50,879 bases of DNA from NCBI GenBank assembly GCA_938082375.1, contig CALKCJ010000027.1, positions 1 to 50,879 on the forward strand, written 5' to 3'. Shown here in pieces: positions 33,696 through 42,960 of this stretch; position 1 is the first letter of the stretch, and the number at the start of each line of letters is the position of its first letter. The notes beneath the pieces were generated by a model. It saw only the letters and a program-made list of their open reading frames with translations. It searched no databases and was not told the DNA's origin. A program made the translations under genes and the position numbers. Source of the DNA: an uncultured Thermomicrobiaceae bacterium. GTDB lineage: Bacteria; Chloroflexota; Chloroflexia; Thermomicrobiales; Thermomicrobiaceae.

Positions 33696-35633
33696 ATGGG
33701 ACTCATCGAACGACTCGAGGCGTACCGGGCCGAAGAGGAGCGGCTGAACTGGGAAGGCACCTTCGCCGACTATTTCGAGCTGGTACTCAAAAACCCACAG
33801 ATCGCTCAGCTCGCGCATGCCCGGATCTACCACATGATCATGGACGCGGGTGTCGAGGAACTCAGTGATGGTCGCACCCGCTACAAGTTCTTCGCCGACG
33901 AAATCTTCGGGCTCGAGAAGCCGCTCGGACAGATCGTCGAGTACTTCCGCTCCGCAGCGCAGCGGCTCGAAGTGCGCAAGCGCATTCTCCTCCTGATGGG
34001 GCCGGTCGGCGGTGGAAAGTCGACCATCGTCGCCAAGCTCAAGCGCGGTCTCGAGCAGTACACCCGCACCGAGCGCGGCGCGGTCTACGCCATCAAGGGC
34101 TGCCCGATGCACGAGGAGCCGCTGCACCTGGTGCCCGAGACGATCCGCGAAGAGCTGATGCGGGAGTACGGGATCTACATCGAGGGCGAGCTCTGCCCGT
34201 GGTGCCGCTTCCAGCTCGAGAAGGCCGAGCGCGGCCCGAATCATCCCTGGAGCCGGCCAGGCCAGCCGTTCATCGGGCGGCATGAGGATGTGCCGGTCGT
34301 GCGCATCGCCTTCTCCGAGAAGCACCGCATCGGCATCGGCACCTTCACGCCATCCGACCCCAAGAGCCAGGATATCGCCGAGCTGGTCGGCGGCATCGAC
34401 CTCTCGACGATCGGCGAGGTCGGCTCCGAGTCCGACCCGCGCGCCTATCGGTTCGACGGTGAGCTGAACATCGCCAACCGGGGCCTGGTCGAGTTCATCG
34501 AGATGCTGAAGGTAGACGAGCGCTTCCTCTACGTCCTGCTCACGCTCTCGCAGGAGCAGAACATCAAGACCGGGCGCTTCTCGATGATCTACGCCGATGA
34601 GGTGGTAATCAGCCACACCAACGAGCACGAGTACAACGCGTTCGTCGGCAACAAGCGCAGTGAGGCGCTGCAAGACCGGATCATCCTGGTCAAAGTGCCG
34701 TATAACCTGCGCATCTCCGATGAGGTGAAAATCTACGAGAAGTTGCTCAAGCAGAGTGCGATCAGCGACATCCACATCGCGCCGGGTACGCTGGAGACGG
34801 CCGCGACCTTCGCCGTGCTCTCCCGCTTGGAGGAGAGTAAGAAGGCCGGCATGACCCTCATGAAGAAACTCAAGCTCTACGACGGCCAATCGGTCGAGGG
34901 GTACACGCAGCAGGACGTGCGCGAGCTGCAAGAAGAGGCAGTGCGTGAGGGCATGGACGGCGTCTCGCCGCGCTACGTCATTAACCGGATTTCGGCAGCC
35001 ATCGTCCGCGACGGCGTGACCTGCATCAACGCGATCGACGTGTTGCGCAGCCTGCGCGACGGGCTGGAGCAGCACACCAGCATCACCCGCGAGGAGCGGG
35101 AGCGCCTGCTTAACCTGATCGCCGAGGCACGCCGCGAGTACGACGAGATGGCCAAGCGTGAGGTGCAGCGGGCCTTTGTCTACTCGTTCGAGGAGTCGGC
35201 CCGCACTCTACTCAACAATTACCTGGACAACGTCGAGGCCTACTGCAACAAGTCCAAGGTGATCGATCCCATCACCGAGGAGGAGATGGAGCCGGATGAG
35301 CGGCTGATGCGCTCGATCGAGGAACAGATCGGCATTACCGAGAACGCCAAGCGGCAGTTCCGTGAGGAGATCCTGATCAAGATCTCGTCGTTGGCCCGAC
35401 GCGGACAGAAGTTCGACTACACCTCGCACGAGCGGCTGCGGGAAGCGATTGAGAAGAAGCTCTTCGCCGACCTGCGCGACGTGGTCAAGATCACGACCTC
35501 GACCAAGACCCCAGACGCCGACCAGCTCCGGCGGATCAACGAGGTGATCGACCGGCTCGTGCAGCGACACGGCTACTGCCCGGTTTGCGCCAACGAGCTG
35601 CTCAAGTACGTCGGTGCGCTGCTCAACCGCTAG
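33696..35633 (+). CDS. prkA: PrkA serine protein kinase / AAA+ protease
   Basis: A 645-aa cytoplasmic AAA protein with a C-terminal region historically described as a serine kinase and, in Bacillus, also reported to act as a protease. The N-terminus has NWEGTFADYFELV, then Walker A GPVGGGKS (102-109). Family segments GCPMHEEPLHL, LCPWCRFQLEKAE and GTFTPSDPKSQD follow, and the C-terminal part is highly charged and helical. Length matches the family (about 630-645 aa). The ATG at 33696 follows GAGAGAGGA and gives the family start MGLIERLEAYR. It begins the prkA-yhbH-spoVR operon, in other bacteria a stationary-phase, nutrient-stress or sporulation unit. Here a general stress role is inferred. 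Confidence 0.96.
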   Translation: MGLIERLEAYRAEEERLNWEGTFADYFELVLKNPQIAQLAHARIYHMIMDAGVEELSDGRTRYKFFADEIFGLEKPLGQIVEYFRSAAQRLEVRKRILLLMGPVGGGKSTIVAKLKRGLEQYTRTERGAVYAIKGCPMHEEPLHLVPETIREELMREYGIYIEGELCPWCRFQLEKAERGPNHPWSRPGQPFIGRHEDVPVVRIAFSEKHRIGIGTFTPSDPKSQDIAELVGGIDLSTIGEVGSESDPRAYRFDGELNIANRGLVEFIEMLKVDERFLYVLLTLSQEQNIKTGRFSMIYADEVVISHTNEHEYNAFVGNKRSEALQDRIILVKVPYNLRISDEVKIYEKLLKQSAISDIHIAPGTLETAATFAVLSRLEESKKAGMTLMKKLKLYDGQSVEGYTQQDVRELQEEAVREGMDGVSPRYVINRISAAIVRDGVTCINAIDVLRSLRDGLEQHTSITREERERLLNLIAEARREYDEMAKREVQRAFVYSFEESARTLLNNYLDNVEAYCNKSKVIDPITEEEMEPDERLMRSIEEQIGITENAKRQFREEILIKISSLARRGQKFDYTSHERLREAIEKKLFADLRDVVKITTSTKTPDADQLRRINEVIDRLVQRHGYCPVCANELLKYVGALLNR

Positions 35634-35670
35634 CGTGGGGCTGAGCGACGCTTGCGAGGGTGGTGCTGCC

Positions 35671-36828
35671 ATGTTCTCGATCTCACTAACCCGTGACGAT
35701 TGGTCGTTACATCGTAAGGGCGTCATCGACCAGGCGCGCCACATGCAAAAGGTCAAGGAGGCGATCAAGCAGAACCTCGCCGACATCGTCAGCGAACAGT
35801 CGATCATTACCAGCGACGGAAAGAAGCTGGTGCGCGTCCCGATCCGAACGCTGGAAGAGTATCGCTTCCGCTTCGACCCGAACAGCTACCCCCAGGTGGG
35901 CCAGGGCGAGGGCGGCTCCAAGGTCGGCGACGTGATCGGCCGGGTCGGCCCCGGCCAGGGGCCGGGTCAGGGGAAGCAAGCTGGCGATCAACCAGGGATC
36001 GACTATTACGAGGCCGAGTTGACGGTCGACGAGCTCGGCCAGCTCATCTTCGAAGACCTAGAGTTGCCGAACTTGGAAGAGAAACGACTGCGCGAGCTGG
36101 AGTCGGAGGCGGTGCGGTTCACCGATATCCGCAAGCACGGTCCCTTTGCCAACCTGGACAAGAAGCGTACGATCCGGGAGAACATCAAGCGCAACGCCAA
36201 GCGGGGGAACCCGCGCTTCGGCGGGATCAAGAACGACGACCTCCGCTTCAAGACCTGGGATCGCGACGTCACGCGCGAGTCGAACGCCGTCGTGATCGCG
36301 ATGATGGACGTCTCCGGATCGATGGGTACCTTCGAGAAGTACATTAGTCGGGCATTCTACTACTGGATGGTGCGCTTCCTACGCACCCGCTATGACCACG
36401 TCGAGATCCGCTTCATCGCCCACCATACGGAAGCGAAGGAGGTCACGGAGGAGGAGTTCTTCACCCGCGGCGAGAGCGGCGGTACCCGTGCCAGCTCGGC
36501 CTACCAGCTCGCACTCCAGATGATCGAGGAGCGCTTCGACCCAGCATCGTGGAACATCTACCCGTTTCACTTCTCCGATGGCGACAACTGGCCGTCCGAC
36601 AACGACCTTTGCCGTCGCTTGGCGGAACAGTTGATCGAGCGATGCAACCAGTTCGGCTACGGCGAGATCCGGCAGGGCCGCTACGCCTACCAGAGTACGC
36701 TGATGCACACGCTGGAGCGGATCCACAGCCCCAAGCTGGTGACCGTCACGATCAGCGACAAGGCCGACGTCTACCCCGCGCTCCGCCGGTTCTTCGGCCC
36801 CGAAGCCAGGGAGGTCGCGCGTGCCTGA
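35671..36828 (+). CDS. yhbH: YhbH/YeaH (DUF444) von Willebrand A-like protein
   Basis: A 385-aa partner of PrkA. A long charged N-terminal part (about 1-200) with a Gly/Gln-rich linker (GRVGPGQGPGQGKQ) leads to a VWA-type domain. Its metal-ion site is VVIAMMDVSGSMG (D-x-S-x-S), with a later Thr and Asp (ESGGTRASSAY, HFSDGDNWPSDN). The start at 35671 follows GAGGGTGG; an earlier in-frame codon at 35614 would overlap prkA. It lies 37 bases after prkA and overlaps spoVR by eight bases, the conserved order of this three-gene system. The domain suggests Mg-dependent protein binding, perhaps linking PrkA and SpoVR. Confidence 0.95.
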   Translation: MFSISLTRDDWSLHRKGVIDQARHMQKVKEAIKQNLADIVSEQSIITSDGKKLVRVPIRTLEEYRFRFDPNSYPQVGQGEGGSKVGDVIGRVGPGQGPGQGKQAGDQPGIDYYEAELTVDELGQLIFEDLELPNLEEKRLRELESEAVRFTDIRKHGPFANLDKKRTIRENIKRNAKRGNPRFGGIKNDDLRFKTWDRDVTRESNAVVIAMMDVSGSMGTFEKYISRAFYYWMVRFLRTRYDHVEIRFIAHHTEAKEVTEEEFFTRGESGGTRASSAYQLALQMIEERFDPASWNIYPFHFSDGDNWPSDNDLCRRLAEQLIERCNQFGYGEIRQGRYAYQSTLMHTLERIHSPKLVTVTISDKADVYPALRRFFGPEAREVARA

Positions 36829-38188
36829 GATGACGCCTGCCCAACTGGCCCAGCTCGAAGCGCGGATCGCCGAGGTCTGGGAGGTCGGCTCCCGCCTCGG
36901 CCTACGGCCCTTCCCGACCCACTTCGAGATCGTCCCGGCGACCGTCATGTACGAGATCGGCTCCTACGGGATGCCGGGTCGCTTCTCGCACTGGACACAT
37001 GGCAAGGCCTATCAGGTGCAGAAGACGCTCTACGACTACGGCCTGAGCAAGATCTACGAGCTGGTGATCAACACCAACCCATGTCACGCCTTCCTCCTGG
37101 ATACCAACACCGTGCTCCAGAACACGCTCGTGGCGGCCCATGTGATGGCGCACAGCGACTTCTTTGCCAACAATGCCTACTTCGCCCGCACTTCCCGCCG
37201 GATGCTTGATACCGTCTCGCTCAATGCCGTGCGGATCGAGCGCTACGAGTTCGAGCACGGCGAGGCCGAGGTCGAGCGGCTGCTCGACGCCGTCCTCTCT
37301 ATCCAGGAACACGTTGACCTCTATGCCACCGAAGACGAGGGACAACCGCCAGAGGTGCCGCCTGCCCGGCAGCCAGGGCCATACGACGACCTCTGGCGGC
37401 ACGATCGACTAGCCCCGCCTGATGTCGCCAAGCCAGCCCAGCGGCGCAGCCGACGCCGGCCGGCAGAGCCGGTGCGCGATCTCCTCGCCTTCATCCGCGA
37501 CCACTCGCCCATCCTCGACGACTGGGAGCGTGATGTGGTCTCGATCGTGCGGACCGAGATGCAGTACTTCATCCCGCAGATCCAGACCAAGGTGCTCAAC
37601 GAGGGGTGGGCGTCTTACTGGCATGCCCGGATCATGCGGGAGCTGGATCTCTCGACCGATGAGCATGTCGAGTTCGCCCGGCTGCACGCGGCGATCCTGC
37701 AGCCATCGCCGCGCCGCCTCAACCCGTACTATCTTGGCTACCAGATCCTGCTGGATATCGAGCGGCGCTACGGCGAGCAGCATCTCTTCGAGGTGCGGGA
37801 GGTGGAGAACGATGTCTCCCTGATCCGCAATTACCTGACGCGAGAGTTGGTAGATGAGCTTGACCTCTACCTCTACGAGCGCCAGGGGGACGAGCTGGTG
37901 ATCGTGGACAAGGACTGGCAGGCGGTGCGCGAACGGCTGAGCGGCGAGCTGGGCGGCAACCAGACGCCGGTGATTCTGGTCGAGGACGGCGACTACGAGG
38001 GGAACCTGGAGCTGTACCTGCGCCACTCGTGGGACGGGCGCAAGCTTGACCTCGATTGGGCCGAGAAGACGATGGAGCACATCTACCGGCTGTGGGGTCG
38101 CCGGGTCTGGCTCGAGACAAAGGCGGACGACCAGTCGCGCTTGCTTCTCAGCTACCATCCCCGCGAGGGGCACAAGCAGCATCGATGA
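36821..38188 (+). CDS. spoVR: SpoVR family protein
   Basis: Third member of the PrkA-YhbH-SpoVR system, 455 aa, cytoplasmic. Family segments include FEIVPATVMYEIGSYGMPG, FSHWTHGKAY, VINTNPCHAFLLD, VAAHVMAHSDFF and the C-terminal LNEGWASYWHARIMREL. Bacillus SpoVR affects the spore cortex, but the family also occurs in non-sporulating bacteria where PrkA and YeaH serve stress responses. The GTG at 36821 has AGGGAGGT at good spacing and overlaps yhbH by eight bases; an ATG nine bases further is an alternative. Nothing in the window points to sporulation. Confidence 0.95.
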   Translation: MPEMTPAQLAQLEARIAEVWEVGSRLGLRPFPTHFEIVPATVMYEIGSYGMPGRFSHWTHGKAYQVQKTLYDYGLSKIYELVINTNPCHAFLLDTNTVLQNTLVAAHVMAHSDFFANNAYFARTSRRMLDTVSLNAVRIERYEFEHGEAEVERLLDAVLSIQEHVDLYATEDEGQPPEVPPARQPGPYDDLWRHDRLAPPDVAKPAQRRSRRRPAEPVRDLLAFIRDHSPILDDWERDVVSIVRTEMQYFIPQIQTKVLNEGWASYWHARIMRELDLSTDEHVEFARLHAAILQPSPRRLNPYYLGYQILLDIERRYGEQHLFEVREVENDVSLIRNYLTRELVDELDLYLYERQGDELVIVDKDWQAVRERLSGELGGNQTPVILVEDGDYEGNLELYLRHSWDGRKLDLDWAEKTMEHIYRLWGRRVWLETKADDQSRLLLSYHPREGHKQHR

Positions 38189-38234
38189 GGGCAAAGGCGT
38201 TGTCCCGGTGACTCTCACCAGGCCGCGCCCTGCC

Positions 38235-38978
38235 TCAGCCGGCTGGCCCCCAGAGGAAGAGGGCCACGATCGTGCCGGCGCAGAGGTACGCGCCGTAGGG
38301 GATGTAGTCCATCCGGCTCTTCCGCCGCAGCGCCACCAACACGATACCGATCACCGCGGCCGTGGCCATGCCGAGGAAGAGCGCTGGCACCACACTTCGG
38401 ACGCCGGTCATCGTCCCGATCAGCCCGGCCAGCAGGATATCCCCGGCACCGAGCGCCGCTCGGCGGTAGAGCACGACTCCCAGCAGGAAGAAGAGCCCGA
38501 AGACCGCAGCAGCTCCGCTGCCGGCCAACGCCGCAGAGAGCAGCGTCGCAGGCGACTCCAACGCCGCGAGCAGGAGTGCGAGCACGACGCCGGGCACGAC
38601 TGTGACCGTGAAGATCAGGTGGTGCTCCCAGTCGATGCGCAGGATGAGGAGGAGCAGCAGGCCGAACAGCGCAACGGCCAGTGCGTCTCGCGTTCTGCCG
38701 TAGCGCAGCAGTGCCAGCACGCCCAACAACGCTCCCATGAGCTGCGTCGCCAACGCCGCGCGGCGTTCGGAGGGAGCGCAGCGAAGACAGGCACCAGGGA
38801 GAATCAGCCAGGCGTAGCCACGAGCGGTCTCGCCCGCGCAGGAGGCGCAGACCGGTGGGCCGAGGACCGCCTGCCCTACCGGCAGGCGCGTCGCGAGCGC
38901 GTGCACTAACCCTCCGGCCAGATAGCCCGTTATCGCTGCAGCGACCACCAGGGTGAGGAGTGCGGCATCGACCGGCAC
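38235..38978 (-). CDS. Type IV prepilin peptidase (A24)
   Basis: An inner-membrane aspartic protease (247 aa, about seven helices) that cuts the leader of prepilins or pseudopilins and often methylates the new N-terminus. The catalytic aspartates can be read: Asp in LRIDWEHHLI (about 115) and Asp in GAGDILLAG (GxGD motif, about 179). The cytoplasmic zinc-binding cysteines of the methylase part are present as CASC and CLRC (about 44-66), although the intervening loop is short. No pilin or pilus assembly gene is near, so its substrate lies elsewhere in the genome. It is convergent with spoVR. Confidence 0.9.
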   Translation of the reverse strand: MPVDAALLTLVVAAAITGYLAGGLVHALATRLPVGQAVLGPPVCASCAGETARGYAWLILPGACLRCAPSERRAALATQLMGALLGVLALLRYGRTRDALAVALFGLLLLLILRIDWEHHLIFTVTVVPGVVLALLLAALESPATLLSAALAGSGAAAVFGLFFLLGVVLYRRAALGAGDILLAGLIGTMTGVRSVVPALFLGMATAAVIGIVLVALRRKSRMDYIPYGAYLCAGTIVALFLWGPAG

Positions 38979-39056
38979 CGTGCAGTCTCCGTCCTATCGA
39001 ACTGCCCTGTAGATCAATTCTCTAGGCGAGGCCGCAAGGCGTGGATGGCCCAAAAG

Positions 39057-39908
39057 TCACGATCGCCGGCTGAGCTGCTCGTGCGCCTGGCGGCCGGCGA
39101 GCGCCGCGCGCCACATCACCTCCAGCGGTGGTTCCTGGCTCGTCCAGAGCCGAAACGATTCGGCTCCCTGGTAGACCAGCATGGCGAGGCCATCGATCGT
39201 GGTCAGGCCCCGGAACCGCGCCACCTGGAGGAGTGGCGTGTCGCGGTAGGTGAGATCGTAGACGAGTGCGGTCGCCGGGAGAGCGTCCAGCAGTGCAGCG
39301 TCGATCGGCAGTGATGCCCCATCCCAGCCAACGCTGGTGGCGTTGACAAGCAGGTCAGCCCGCCGGAGATATAGGTCCAGCTGCTGGTCGAGGGGAGCGG
39401 CGACCACCCCGAACTCCGCCGCCAGCTCGTAGGCACGCTCGGCCGTCCGGTTCGCGACCGTCACCTGGCGGCAGCCCGCTTCAGCCAGCGCGACCAGGAT
39501 GCCGCGTGCAGCGCCGCCAGCCCCCAGCACGACGACGGCCAGCTCCCCCACCGGTAGGCCCCGCTCGCGCAGCGGGGCCAGAAAGCCCGGCACGTCGGTG
39601 TTGTCTCCATACAGCACGCCGCCTCGGTTGACAATAGTGTTCACGGCGCCAGCCCGGCGGGCACGCTCGGCTACCTGGTCTACCCGGGTGAACGCGGCAG
39701 CCTTGTGTGGCACCGTCACGTTCGCCCCCAGCACCTCTGGCCTCCGCAGCCAGCGGAAGCGCTCATCCAGCGCTTCCGCTGACGTCGGCCACAGCTCGTA
39801 GCGAGCGGGGATCCCAAGGGCGTCGAAGGCAACCTGCTGGAAAACAGGCGACAGGCTATGGTCGACAGGGTAGCCGATCAAGCCAACAAGAAGTGGCAAG
39901 CAGCCCAT
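39057..39908 (-). CDS. aroE: Shikimate dehydrogenase
   Basis: Reduces 3-dehydroshikimate to shikimate with NADPH in the pathway to aromatic amino acids. The 283-aa protein has the shikimate-binding HSLSP (17-21), the catalytic Lys69 in NVTVPHK and Asp105 in GDNTDVPG. The dinucleotide loop is VLGAGGAARG (about 128-137), with NRT after strand two as in NADP-dependent members. Length is typical (about 270-290 aa). It starts five bases after mltG ends, so both are on one mRNA. This pairing next to mltG is seen in many bacteria where aroE follows the mltG/ruvX group. Confidence 0.96.
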   Translation of the reverse strand: MGCLPLLVGLIGYPVDHSLSPVFQQVAFDALGIPARYELWPTSAEALDERFRWLRRPEVLGANVTVPHKAAAFTRVDQVAERARRAGAVNTIVNRGGVLYGDNTDVPGFLAPLRERGLPVGELAVVVLGAGGAARGILVALAEAGCRQVTVANRTAERAYELAAEFGVVAAPLDQQLDLYLRRADLLVNATSVGWDGASLPIDAALLDALPATALVYDLTYRDTPLLQVARFRGLTTIDGLAMLVYQGAESFRLWTSQEPPLEVMWRAALAGRQAHEQLSRRS

Positions 39909-39913
39909 CCGGC

Positions 39914-40960
39914 CTATCCCCCATGCTGCTCGTTGATGTTCCGCAGGTGCTCTTCATAGGTAGCGGCGAAGACATGCCCGCCGCTTCCATCCCCCTTTAC
40001 CACGAAGTAGAGGTAGTTCGTCTCAGCCGGCTCCAGCGCTGCCTCGATCGAGGCCAGGCTCGGGTTACAGATCGGCCCAGGGGGTACCCCAGGGTGCTGA
40101 TAAGTGTTATATAAGCCCGGCCGAAGGAGATCGTCCGGCGTGAGCGCCGGCCACCATCTTCCCGGCTGGCCCAGCATGTACTGCACCGTCGGGTCAGCCT
40201 GCAGCGGCATGTTCTGACCCAGTCGGTTATAGAAAACTGAGGCGATGATGGGCCGCTCCTCTGGGATGGCCGCCTCGCGCTCGACAATGGACGCGATCGT
40301 GAGTACCTGGTGGAAGTTGAGGCCGCGCTCGGCGGCTCGGGCCCGCAGCGCAGGCGATACCCGGCGGTCAAAATTGTCGAGCATCGTACGGATAATCTCC
40401 TTGGGCGTCGCATCTACCCGGAACTCGTACGTATCGGGGAAGAGGTATCCTTCCAGACTAGCACCGGGTGGGAGGTCACGTAGGAAATCGTATGTCGTCC
40501 GCCACGCTTCCCCCTGTGCGGCGTCGATGAACTCCTCCGGCGAGGAGATGAGGCCGGCCTGGACGAGCTGCTCGGCATACTCTTCGAGACGCCAGCCTTC
40601 CTGAAAGCGGACCCGGACGACTTCGATCGGTTCGGAGGACGTGAGCGTTTGAATGATCTGATTGACCGACATCCCAGTATAGAGGACGAAACGCCCGGTC
40701 TGGATCCGAGTGTCGGCATTGCTCAGCCGCATGCGCAGCTTAAAGTACGTCGTCGAGCGGATGAGCCCCTGCTCGTGCAGGCGTGCGGCGATACTGTCAA
40801 CCGACTCGTCCGGCTCGACGACGAACGTCACTGGCTGCCCGACGTCCGCGTTCGCGGCCGCCAGGTAGCGGGCCAGCGTCCGCTGGGTGGTCACCACGAT
40901 GACGGCCGCCAGGACGAGGATGGCACCGATCTTGAGGGACTGCACCATCAACTTGAGCAA
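39914..40960 (-). CDS. mltG: Endolytic murein transglycosylase
   Basis: A membrane-anchored lytic transglycosylase that cuts nascent glycan strands and so sets their length. The 348-aa protein has one N-terminal helix (about 8-27), a LysM-like region (FVVEPDESVDSIAARL) and the YceG/MltG catalytic domain. Glu227 in IASIVERE corresponds to the catalytic Glu of E. coli MltG, and LQADPTVQYML and CNPSLASIEAAL are further family segments. The TTG at 40960 is proposed because GGAGGG lies six bases upstream; an ATG four codons later is the alternative. It is divergent from miaA with very little space between them. Confidence 0.95.
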   Translation of the reverse strand: MLKLMVQSLKIGAILVLAAVIVVTTQRTLARYLAAANADVGQPVTFVVEPDESVDSIAARLHEQGLIRSTTYFKLRMRLSNADTRIQTGRFVLYTGMSVNQIIQTLTSSEPIEVVRVRFQEGWRLEEYAEQLVQAGLISSPEEFIDAAQGEAWRTTYDFLRDLPPGASLEGYLFPDTYEFRVDATPKEIIRTMLDNFDRRVSPALRARAAERGLNFHQVLTIASIVEREAAIPEERPIIASVFYNRLGQNMPLQADPTVQYMLGQPGRWWPALTPDDLLRPGLYNTYQHPGVPPGPICNPSLASIEAALEPAETNYLYFVVKGDGSGGHVFAATYEEHLRNINEQHGG

Positions 40961-41050
40961 GCTGAATCCCTCCGAGGTTCACCGGTCAGGCAGAAGCGCG
41001 GTCGAGCCGCCGAGAGTCTACCAACCGCGCAGAAACGCGGCAAGCCGCCA

Positions 41051-42028
41051 GTCATCGCGCTGGTCGGCCCGACCGCCGTCGGCAAGACTGCCACCGCGAT
41101 CCGCCTGGCCCGCGACCTCGGCGGGGAAGTCGTCTCAGCCGACTCGCGCTACCTGTACCGCGGTATGGATATCGGCACGGACAAGCCAACGCCAGCGGAG
41201 CGGGCCGCTGTCCCTCACCATCTCATCGATATCCTCGACCCGGGGGACGACTACTCGCTGGCGCTCTACCAGCGCGACGCCTACCAGGCGATTGCCGCAG
41301 TCCATGCCCGCGGGCGGGTGCCGATCCTGGCCGGTGGCACGCCGCTCTACATTCGCGCGGTGCTCGAGGGCTGGCGCATTCCCCCGGCACCGCCCGATCC
41401 GGAGTTCCGCGCCCGTCTCGAGCTACGGGCGCGGATGGAGGGGCCGCAAAGCCTGCACCGCGAGCTGGCGCTGGTCGATCCAGCGGCTGCGGCCCGGATC
41501 CCACCGGAGAACGTCCGCCGCGTCATCCGCGCGCTCGAGATCTATGCCCAGACTGGCAGGCCGATGACCGCGCTCGAAGGTCGCACGCCGCCGCCCTGGC
41601 GCGTGCTCACCCTTGGTCTCACGCTCCCGCGCGACGAGCTGTACCGACGGATCGACGAGCGCGTCGAGCGCCAGATCGAGCGTGGGCTGGTCGAGGAGGT
41701 ACAGCGCCTGCTCGAGGCTGGAGTACCCCCCGATGCGCCAGCGCTCACCGCGCTCGGTTACCGTCAGATCGTGGCCTACCTCCGTGGCGAGTGCAGCCTC
41801 GCTGAGGCGATCGAGCGGATCAAGTACGAGACGCACCGGTACGCCCGCCACCAGATGACCTGGCTGCGGCGCCTTTCGGCAGTCCAGTGGTTCGACCCCC
41901 GAGCGCCGGGATGGTACGAGCGCATGCTGGCGCTCGCACAGGAATTCCTGCTCGATGAAACCGATCCCCGGCCACCTGACGTAGATTGTGGCAAATGGCA
42001 AGAGCCCGCACGTGAGGAGGGGCAGTAG
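41051..42028 (+). CDS. miaA: tRNA dimethylallyltransferase, start codon not evident
   Basis: Adds a dimethylallyl group to A37 of tRNAs reading UNN codons. The domain is complete: P-loop GPTAVGKT, SADSRYLYRGMDIGTDKPT, HHLIDILDP, GGTPLYIRA, RRVIRALEIY and the C-terminal RRYARHQ-like segment (HRYARHQMTWLRR). The start is a puzzle. Between 40775 (a GTG far inside mltG, antisense) and 41164 (an ATG already inside the enzyme) the frame has no ATG, GTG or TTG. The conserved part begins at about 41051 (VIALVG), which is given here as the start. A rare start codon, an unusually long antisense leader or a base change are possible. The stop codon lies inside the downstream terminator stem. Confidence 0.9.
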   Translation, partial: VIALVGPTAVGKTATAIRLARDLGGEVVSADSRYLYRGMDIGTDKPTPAERAAVPHHLIDILDPGDDYSLALYQRDAYQAIAAVHARGRVPILAGGTPLYIRAVLEGWRIPPAPPDPEFRARLELRARMEGPQSLHRELALVDPAAAARIPPENVRRVIRALEIYAQTGRPMTALEGRTPPPWRVLTLGLTLPRDELYRRIDERVERQIERGLVEEVQRLLEAGVPPDAPALTALGYRQIVAYLRGECSLAEAIERIKYETHRYARHQMTWLRRLSAVQWFDPRAPGWYERMLALAQEFLLDETDPRPPDVDCGKWQEPAREEGQ

Positions 42029-42056
42029 GGCGGCGTTCACCCGCCGCCCTACTGCC
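42021..42056. terminator. Bidirectional terminator between miaA and a Gfo/Idh-like gene
   Basis: A perfect 15-bp stem: GGCAGTAGGGCGGCG (42021-42035) pairs with 42042-42056 around the loop TTCACC. The miaA stop codon (42026-42028) is inside the left arm. GTCTTC follows on the plus strand. It is between two convergent genes. Confidence 0.85.
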
Positions 42057-42109
42057 GTCTTCAGGCTCGGATGAGCTGCGAAAGGCGTGGCGCAACGCCA
42101 CGGTAGCGA

Positions 42110-42958
42110 TCATAGCCGCATTGCGCTGCCTTCTGCGGCCGCGGCCCAGAGCGCCCTCAGCGTCTCGAAGGTGCGCACCTCGCGAGGTGGATCAGGCTGC
42201 TCGAGACGCGTCAGCGCGGCCTCGAGGTACCTCTCTCCCGGCTCAGGCATCCATGGCACGGCCTTCGTCAGCCCGCTACGACCGATGCTGACGACCGCCT
42301 GGCGGGTCGGCTCGGCGCGGATCACCGCATCGGAGCCGGTCGCCTCCACCAGCAGCCGCTCAGCCTCCGGGCCATCCGCAGGGAGCGCCGCGACGGCCTC
42401 CAGGGTTACCAGCGTCTCGTCCTCGAGCCGCAGGACCGCATGCCAGGCGTCGGCCTGATCCCCACAGAGCGCCGAGCGACGAGCGTAGACCTCGACCGGC
42501 CGACGCTCGAGCGCCTCCAGCGCATAGTGGAGTAGATCGGCGAAGGCATCGTCGACTGGCGTCGGTGCGTTCCTGGCGAAGTGATACACCGCGAACAACC
42601 CGTAGCGGCGGCCGAGCTCACCCCGGTGCACCCGTTCGGCCAGCTCGCGAAGCGGGGCGTAGCCGAGCAGCGGGCTCACCTGCACCACCAGCCCGCTGGC
42701 CAGAGCCTCGCGCCCGCGTTCATCCATGGCCGGAAGCGGCGGCACGGCCAGCCGGCATCCCATATCCAGCGCCATCGCGGCGACGGAAACGCGCTCGTAC
42801 CCGTACAGACCAGCACAGACCACCACGTCTGCCCCCACGGGCAGCGCGCCCGGCTCGGCCTGCCCCACCAGCCGCAGGCCAGGCCGCTCCCGCACGGCAC
42901 GGGCCAGGCTCGCCAGGACGGCACCCCGGCCGACGAGGCCGATTGCTCCCTCGCTCAT
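42110..42958 (-). CDS. Diverged Gfo/Idh/MocA-like protein
   Basis: A 282-aa protein that looks like a reduced relative of its upstream neighbour. The N-terminus IGLVGRGAVLASLARAV resembles a Rossmann start, but the glycine pattern is weak and the EKP motif of active Gfo/Idh enzymes is missing; the equivalent place reads VPPLPAMDE. The later part (GRRYGLFAVYHFARN, then LEDETLVTLEAVAALP) has the strand order of the C-terminal sheet domain. It starts two bases after the neighbour ends, with AAGGAG before the ATG, so both are cotranslated. It may bind sugar-type ligands without catalysis or form a mixed complex; both are inferred. Confidence 0.7.
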   Translation of the reverse strand: MSEGAIGLVGRGAVLASLARAVRERPGLRLVGQAEPGALPVGADVVVCAGLYGYERVSVAAMALDMGCRLAVPPLPAMDERGREALASGLVVQVSPLLGYAPLRELAERVHRGELGRRYGLFAVYHFARNAPTPVDDAFADLLHYALEALERRPVEVYARRSALCGDQADAWHAVLRLEDETLVTLEAVAALPADGPEAERLLVEATGSDAVIRAEPTRQAVVSIGRSGLTKAVPWMPEPGERYLEAALTRLEQPDPPREVRTFETLRALWAAAAEGSAMRL

Positions 42959-42960
42959 CT

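Noticed and set aside
33690-35075. 461-codon open frame antisense to prkA
   Set aside because: Shadow of prkA with no ribosome site and no recognisable domain.
33696-38188. Evidence of sporulation
   Set aside because: SpoVR and PrkA also occur widely in non-sporulating bacteria, and no other spore gene is present.
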